The notes under the pieces were generated by a model. It made no database searches. It saw only the letters and a list, made by a program, of their open reading frames with translations, and was not told the origin of the DNA. 9,014 nucleotides of DNA from Planctomycetota bacterium (GTDB lineage: Bacteria > JAJVIF01 > JAPKYR01): positions 1 to 9,014 of the forward strand of contig DAOVJF010000083.1 in NCBI GenBank assembly GCA_030673355.1, written 5' to 3'. The position numbers and the translations under genes are program-made. This document shows, one piece after another, positions 6,205 through 9,014 of this stretch. How positions within the stretch are numbered: the first letter of the stretch is position 1; every line of letters starts with the position of its first letter.

Positions 6205-7449
6205 GTGAACGTATCAGAAACCATAGTTGGTATCGACGTTGGAACGACGAAAATTTGTACCGTGGTGGCCAATCTCGATCCAAACGACACGCTGACCATC
6301 AATGGGATCGGCTGCGTTCCATCGCGCGGAGTGCGCAAGGGCAAGGTAATCGACCTCGAACGCACGATATCGTCAATACATGAATCAAAGCTGCAGGCGG
6401 AGACAATCACCAACACCGATATAGTTTCAGCGTATGTCAATGTCACGGGAGCACATGTCCAGGCGGAGCCGGCGAGTTCGGTAATCGCGATCTCCGATCC
6501 GCAGAAGGGAATAACGATCGAGGACACGGAGAATGTTCTCGAACAGGTTCAGCGGGTGGATATTCCAGACGGCCGCCGGTTGATCGACCTGCAGGTACGG
6601 GATTTTACAGTCGACGGCATGGCGGGGATAAGCGACCCGGTCGGCCTGACTGGAATGCGTTTAGAAGTAAACGTTCTACTGATTACCGCCGATGCGAGGT
6701 ATCTCGAAAACGTTTACCGCGCGGTGAATCATGCCGGAATAGATGTAAATAATATTATACTGGAACCGATCGCAAGTTCTGAAGCGGTACTCAGTGATGA
6801 GGAGCGGGAGTCCGGAATCGTGTTACTGGATATCGGTGGAGGCAGTACCGATATTGCTGTATACCGCAATGGTGTCCCTTCACATCTAGCGATCTTCCCC
6901 GTAGGCGGGGACCATTTCGACAGCGACCTCGCGTACGGCATTGGAATCAGCACCCGCCAGGCAGAACATATCAAAATCAAGCTTGGCGGCCTCGGTGAGA
7001 AATTCAGATCAAGTGAAGACATAATCGAGATAACGAAGATGGGCGGAGACCGCAAGGAAACCATTCCGTTAAAGATTATCCCTGAAATCATCTACCCGAG
7101 AATGGAAGAGATATTCTCTCTTGTCAGCGCCAGCCTGGAATCGAGCGGTAACGCGAATAAGCTGGCATCGGGAATGGTTATAACGGGGGGAACCTCGCTC
7201 CTGCCGGGAATCACCGAGATGGCATCGGAGGTTTTCGGAATGCAGGCCAGGATCGGGTATCCGAGGGACATCGGGGGACTAAGCGAAGACTTGAAGAACC
7301 CGATATATTCGACGGCTATCGGGCTTGTCAAGATTGGGGCGATGGAAACACTAGAGAAAGCAAATGGCCGGGTTCCATCAGGAGTAAACAACATACTTGA
7401 AACTGCGGGAACCTGGGGAAAAAATATTTTAAGATTTATTTTACACTGA
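6205..7449 (+). CDS. ftsA: Cell division protein FtsA
   Basis: FtsA is an actin-like ATPase that polymerises on the inner membrane face, anchors FtsZ by its C-terminal peptide and recruits later division proteins. The 414-residue protein has the ATPase motifs: phosphate 1 IDVGTTK (10-16), phosphate 2 LLDIGGGSTDIAVY (207-220) and the adenosine motif VITGGTSLLPG (325-335). An FtsA-type 1C (SHS2) region lies between, near 83-165. The C-terminus (about 399-414, TWGKNILRFILH) looks like the usual amphipathic membrane-targeting helix. The start must be the GTG at 6205: the frame is closed by TAA at 6169 and no other ATG, GTG or TTG lies between. No Shine-Dalgarno is visible in front of it, unlike most other genes here. 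It is preceded by promoter candidates and followed after 80 bases by ftsZ. Confidence 0.95.
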   Translation: MNVSETIVGIDVGTTKICTVVANLDPNDTLTINGIGCVPSRGVRKGKVIDLERTISSIHESKLQAETITNTDIVSAYVNVTGAHVQAEPASSVIAISDPQKGITIEDTENVLEQVQRVDIPDGRRLIDLQVRDFTVDGMAGISDPVGLTGMRLEVNVLLITADARYLENVYRAVNHAGIDVNNIILEPIASSEAVLSDEERESGIVLLDIGGGSTDIAVYRNGVPSHLAIFPVGGDHFDSDLAYGIGISTRQAEHIKIKLGGLGEKFRSSEDIIEITKMGGDRKETIPLKIIPEIIYPRMEEIFSLVSASLESSGNANKLASGMVITGGTSLLPGITEMASEVFGMQARIGYPRDIGGLSEDLKNPIYSTAIGLVKIGAMETLEKANGRVPSGVNNILETAGTWGKNILRFILH

Positions 7450-7529
7450 GTAAGCCGTAAAAAATCCGAGCAATCGTATGCGGCGAAGAAAGGGTTACAT
7501 CCTTACAAATCGCAAGACGGGAGAGCCAA

Positions 7530-8723
7530 GTGGCTGAGAACAACAATCTAACGAACTTGAATCCAAACGAGGACGCTGAGAAGGCGAAACGGATGGAAAG
7601 GAAAAAACTTACCCTGCCGTTGAGCCAGGTTCCGATCGATCTTCGACCGAAGAAGCAACAGCAATCGAAAAATCCTGCCCGGATCAAGGTGGTCGGAATC
7701 GGCGGCGCGGGCGGAAACGCGGTGCACCGCATGATGCAGGCCGGACTGACAGGTGTACAATTTATCATAATAAATACCGATGTCCAGGCGCTCGACCAGC
7801 ATCCAGCGATGGAGAAGATCCAGATAGGCGAGAAGGTAACGCGCGGCCTGGGATGCGGAGGCGATCCGGAGGTCGGCCTAAAGGCGGCAAGTGAATCGAA
7901 GACGGAGATCGGAGAGGTGCTTGATGGCGCCGACATGGTTTTCATCACTTGCGGCATGGGTGGAGGGACCGGCACCGGCGGCGCCCCGATCATCGCCGAA
8001 CTCGCGAAAGAGCGCGATTCCCTGACGGTCGGTGTTGTGACACGTCCGTTCTCTTTCGAAGGCGGCAGGCGCTCCCAGATAGCCGAAGATGGCATCAACC
8101 GTCTCAGGGAAAAACTCGATACGCTTATCACGATACCCAATGACAAACTTACGGATGTTGTCAGTCCGGAGACGACGTTAATGGAAAGTTTCGAGATCGC
8201 GGACGATATACTGCGTCAGGGAGTCCAGGGGGTCAGCGACCTTATCACAATTCCAGGGCTTATCAACCTGGACTTCGCGGATGTGAAAGCGATCATGTGG
8301 GAGGCCGGAACGGCGTTGATCGGAATCGGCCAGCAGGCCGGCGAGGGACGCGCTGTAGAAGCCGCGCGCCAGGCTATTACATCGCCCCTCTTAGAAACCT
8401 CTATCGAGGGGGCAAATGGTGTGCTTATAAATATTACGGGCGGACCCACCCTAACTCTCAATGAGGTGAAGGCAGCCGCGGATGAGATTTTCAATGTCTC
8501 CGACCAGGACGCGAACATTATTTTTGGAGCCGTGATCGATGAGCGTATGAAGGACTACGTCAGGGTAACCGTGCTCGCCACCGGATTCGATGACATAAGG
8601 CCGGAGCCCAAGATTCCCATGCGCGAACGGATGAAGGATGCCGGGACCGGCGTGAATGATATGATAGATGAGGAAGAGCTTGATATCCCCGCGTTTCTTC
8701 GAAGGGGAAGTTTTTCCGGTTAA
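7530..8723 (+). CDS. ftsZ: Cell division GTPase FtsZ
   Basis: FtsZ is the tubulin-like GTPase that forms the cytokinetic ring. The 397-residue protein has the glycine-rich VVGIGGAGGNAV (54-65), the tubulin signature GGGTGTG (144-150), TRPFSFEG (161-168) and the T7 catalytic loop PGLINLDFAD (242-251) with D248 and D251. The conserved C-terminal peptide DIPAFLRR (385-392), which binds FtsA and other partners, is intact. Two things are unusual. The globular domain starts about 40 residues later than in E. coli FtsZ, after a hydrophilic, charged extension. The linker between the core (ending about 354) and the C-terminal peptide is only some 26 residues, against about 50 in E. coli and B. subtilis. 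The GTG start is supported by GGGAG (7519-7523) six bases upstream. An internal ATG (residue 22) is a less likely start. Confidence 0.97.
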   Translation: MAENNNLTNLNPNEDAEKAKRMERKKLTLPLSQVPIDLRPKKQQQSKNPARIKVVGIGGAGGNAVHRMMQAGLTGVQFIIINTDVQALDQHPAMEKIQIGEKVTRGLGCGGDPEVGLKAASESKTEIGEVLDGADMVFITCGMGGGTGTGGAPIIAELAKERDSLTVGVVTRPFSFEGGRRSQIAEDGINRLREKLDTLITIPNDKLTDVVSPETTLMESFEIADDILRQGVQGVSDLITIPGLINLDFADVKAIMWEAGTALIGIGQQAGEGRAVEAARQAITSPLLETSIEGANGVLINITGGPTLTLNEVKAAADEIFNVSDQDANIIFGAVIDERMKDYVRVTVLATGFDDIRPEPKIPMRERMKDAGTGVNDMIDEEELDIPAFLRRGSFSG

Positions 8724-8728
8724 AGGTC

Positions 8729-8758
8729 TTGCGCTCAAGGTCGATAGAAGCATATAAT
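8729..8758 (+). promoter_or_regulatory. Candidate promoter just after ftsZ
   Basis: TTGCGC (8729-8734, only the TTG matches consensus) and a perfect TATAAT (8753-8758) are 18 bases apart, starting six bases after the ftsZ stop. Transcription would start near 8765 and run to the terminator at 8941-8982. The weak -35 keeps confidence low. Confidence 0.35.
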
Positions 8759-8861
8759 GTAAAGGACTTAATATTTCAATATAGAAACCATGGTTTTTAT
8801 AACGGGTATTAAGAAACGAAGAGGAATTATCATCAAAAAGTAATATATGAGGTCTGCACTG

Positions 8862-8901
8862 CAACGGGTTTATCGTTGGAGCGCAAAAATCTCAACCGTT
8901 G
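8862..8901. other. Inverted repeat downstream of ftsZ
   Basis: CAACGG (8862-8867) and CCGTTG (8896-8901) are perfect inverse complements. With one bulged G, TT (8869-8870) and AA (8894-8895) extend the stem to 8 bp. The loop of about 23 bases makes it only moderately stable as RNA. It could instead be a protein-binding palindrome. Confidence 0.4.
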
Positions 8902-8940
8902 AAGTTATGTACTAAATTTGCCACCCCACCCTCTTCCTTC

Positions 8941-8982
8941 CGACGCGTCCCAGTGAAATTTCCGGGGCGCGTCGCTTTTTTT
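8941..8982 (+). terminator. Rho-independent terminator of the ftsA-ftsZ unit
   Basis: The arms CGACGCGTCCC (8941-8951) and GGGGCGCGTCG (8964-8974) form an 11 bp stem with one U-G pair and a 12-base loop, followed after one C by seven Ts (8976-8982). It is a textbook intrinsic terminator on the + strand, 218 bases after the ftsZ stop. The - strand lacks a matching T-run. Confidence 0.9.
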
Positions 8983-9014
8983 GGGTGATATTATTGCGGA
9001 CGGGCCATCCACGG

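Larger units (their letters stand above)
8765..8982 (+). ncRNA. Possible small RNA or ftsZ 3' untranslated region
   Basis: About 218 bases lie between a candidate promoter and a strong intrinsic terminator and contain no recognisable gene. Two tiny ORFs are present: 8790-8843 (17 codons, MVFITGIKKRRGIIIKK) and 8847-8915 (22 codons, starting MRSALQRVYRW). Neither has a convincing Shine-Dalgarno. If the promoter is inactive, this stretch is simply the long 3' tail of the ftsA-ftsZ message. I know of no homologous RNA family. Confidence 0.25.

Noticed and set aside
7450..7529. Promoter or small gene between ftsA and ftsZ
   Set aside because: Only a short TTACA direct repeat and the ftsZ ribosome site are visible, with no paired -35/-10 and no ORF.
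7436..8146. Long - strand frame opposite ftsZ
   Set aside because: It is antisense to the most conserved part of FtsZ with no recognisable protein features.
8985..9014. Possible start of a new gene (GTG at 8985, open to the window end)
   Set aside because: There are only ten codons, no Shine-Dalgarno and it abuts the terminator T-run, so it cannot be supported.
1..9014. Defence system, mobile element, CRISPR or prophage
   Set aside because: All eight sizeable genes are core division and cell wall genes. There are no transposases, integrases, regularly spaced repeats or tRNA ends.

Overview
The window is a division and cell wall (dcw) gene cluster on the + strand. It is gene-dense, with roughly balanced GC. 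The order is murD, ftsW, murB, ftsQ/divIB, a DUF881 gene, a DUF1290 (sbp-type) gene, ftsA, ftsZ. DUF881 and DUF1290 genes between divIB/ftsQ and ftsA are the layout known from Bacillus subtilis (spoVE-murG-murB-divIB-ylxW-ylxX-sbp-ftsA-ftsZ). This points to a bacterium from a Gram-positive-like or Terrabacteria-type lineage (Bacillota, Chloroflexota, Armatimonadota or a related uncultured group) rather than a proteobacterium. I cannot name the phylum from sequence alone.

Layout. Bases 1-254 hold no gene but contain a compact block of strong hairpins (about 64-220) just ahead of murD. Bases 255-6090 are six tightly packed genes that overlap or are separated by a few bases, so probably one transcription unit: murD (D-Glu addition to the peptidoglycan precursor), ftsW (septal glycan polymerase), murB (UDP-MurNAc synthesis), ftsQ (divisome scaffold), a coiled-coil membrane protein (DUF881) and a small membrane protein (DUF1290). 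murG and murC, which often lie in this stretch in other bacteria, are absent. Bases 6091-6204 carry one good and one weaker sigma-70-type promoter candidate, so ftsA and ftsZ probably have their own start of transcription. ftsA begins with GTG and has no visible Shine-Dalgarno sequence. After an 80-base gap comes ftsZ, with an unusually long N-terminal extension and a short C-terminal linker. Bases 8724-9014 hold a possible promoter, two very small ORFs, an inverted repeat and a strong intrinsic terminator. They may encode a small RNA, or may simply be the 3' end of the ftsZ message.

How the genes work together. MurB and MurD make cytoplasmic peptidoglycan precursors. FtsZ assembles the division ring and FtsA ties it to the membrane. 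FtsQ links the complex across the membrane, and FtsW, with a class B PBP not in this window, polymerises septal glycan. The two DUF proteins are conserved companions of this cluster with no firmly established role. The window is mostly conserved core genome. The most unusual parts are non-coding (the murD leader, the ftsA upstream region and the post-ftsZ region) and the lineage-specific tails of FtsW, FtsQ and FtsZ. I see no phage, IS element, CRISPR array, tRNA or rRNA.
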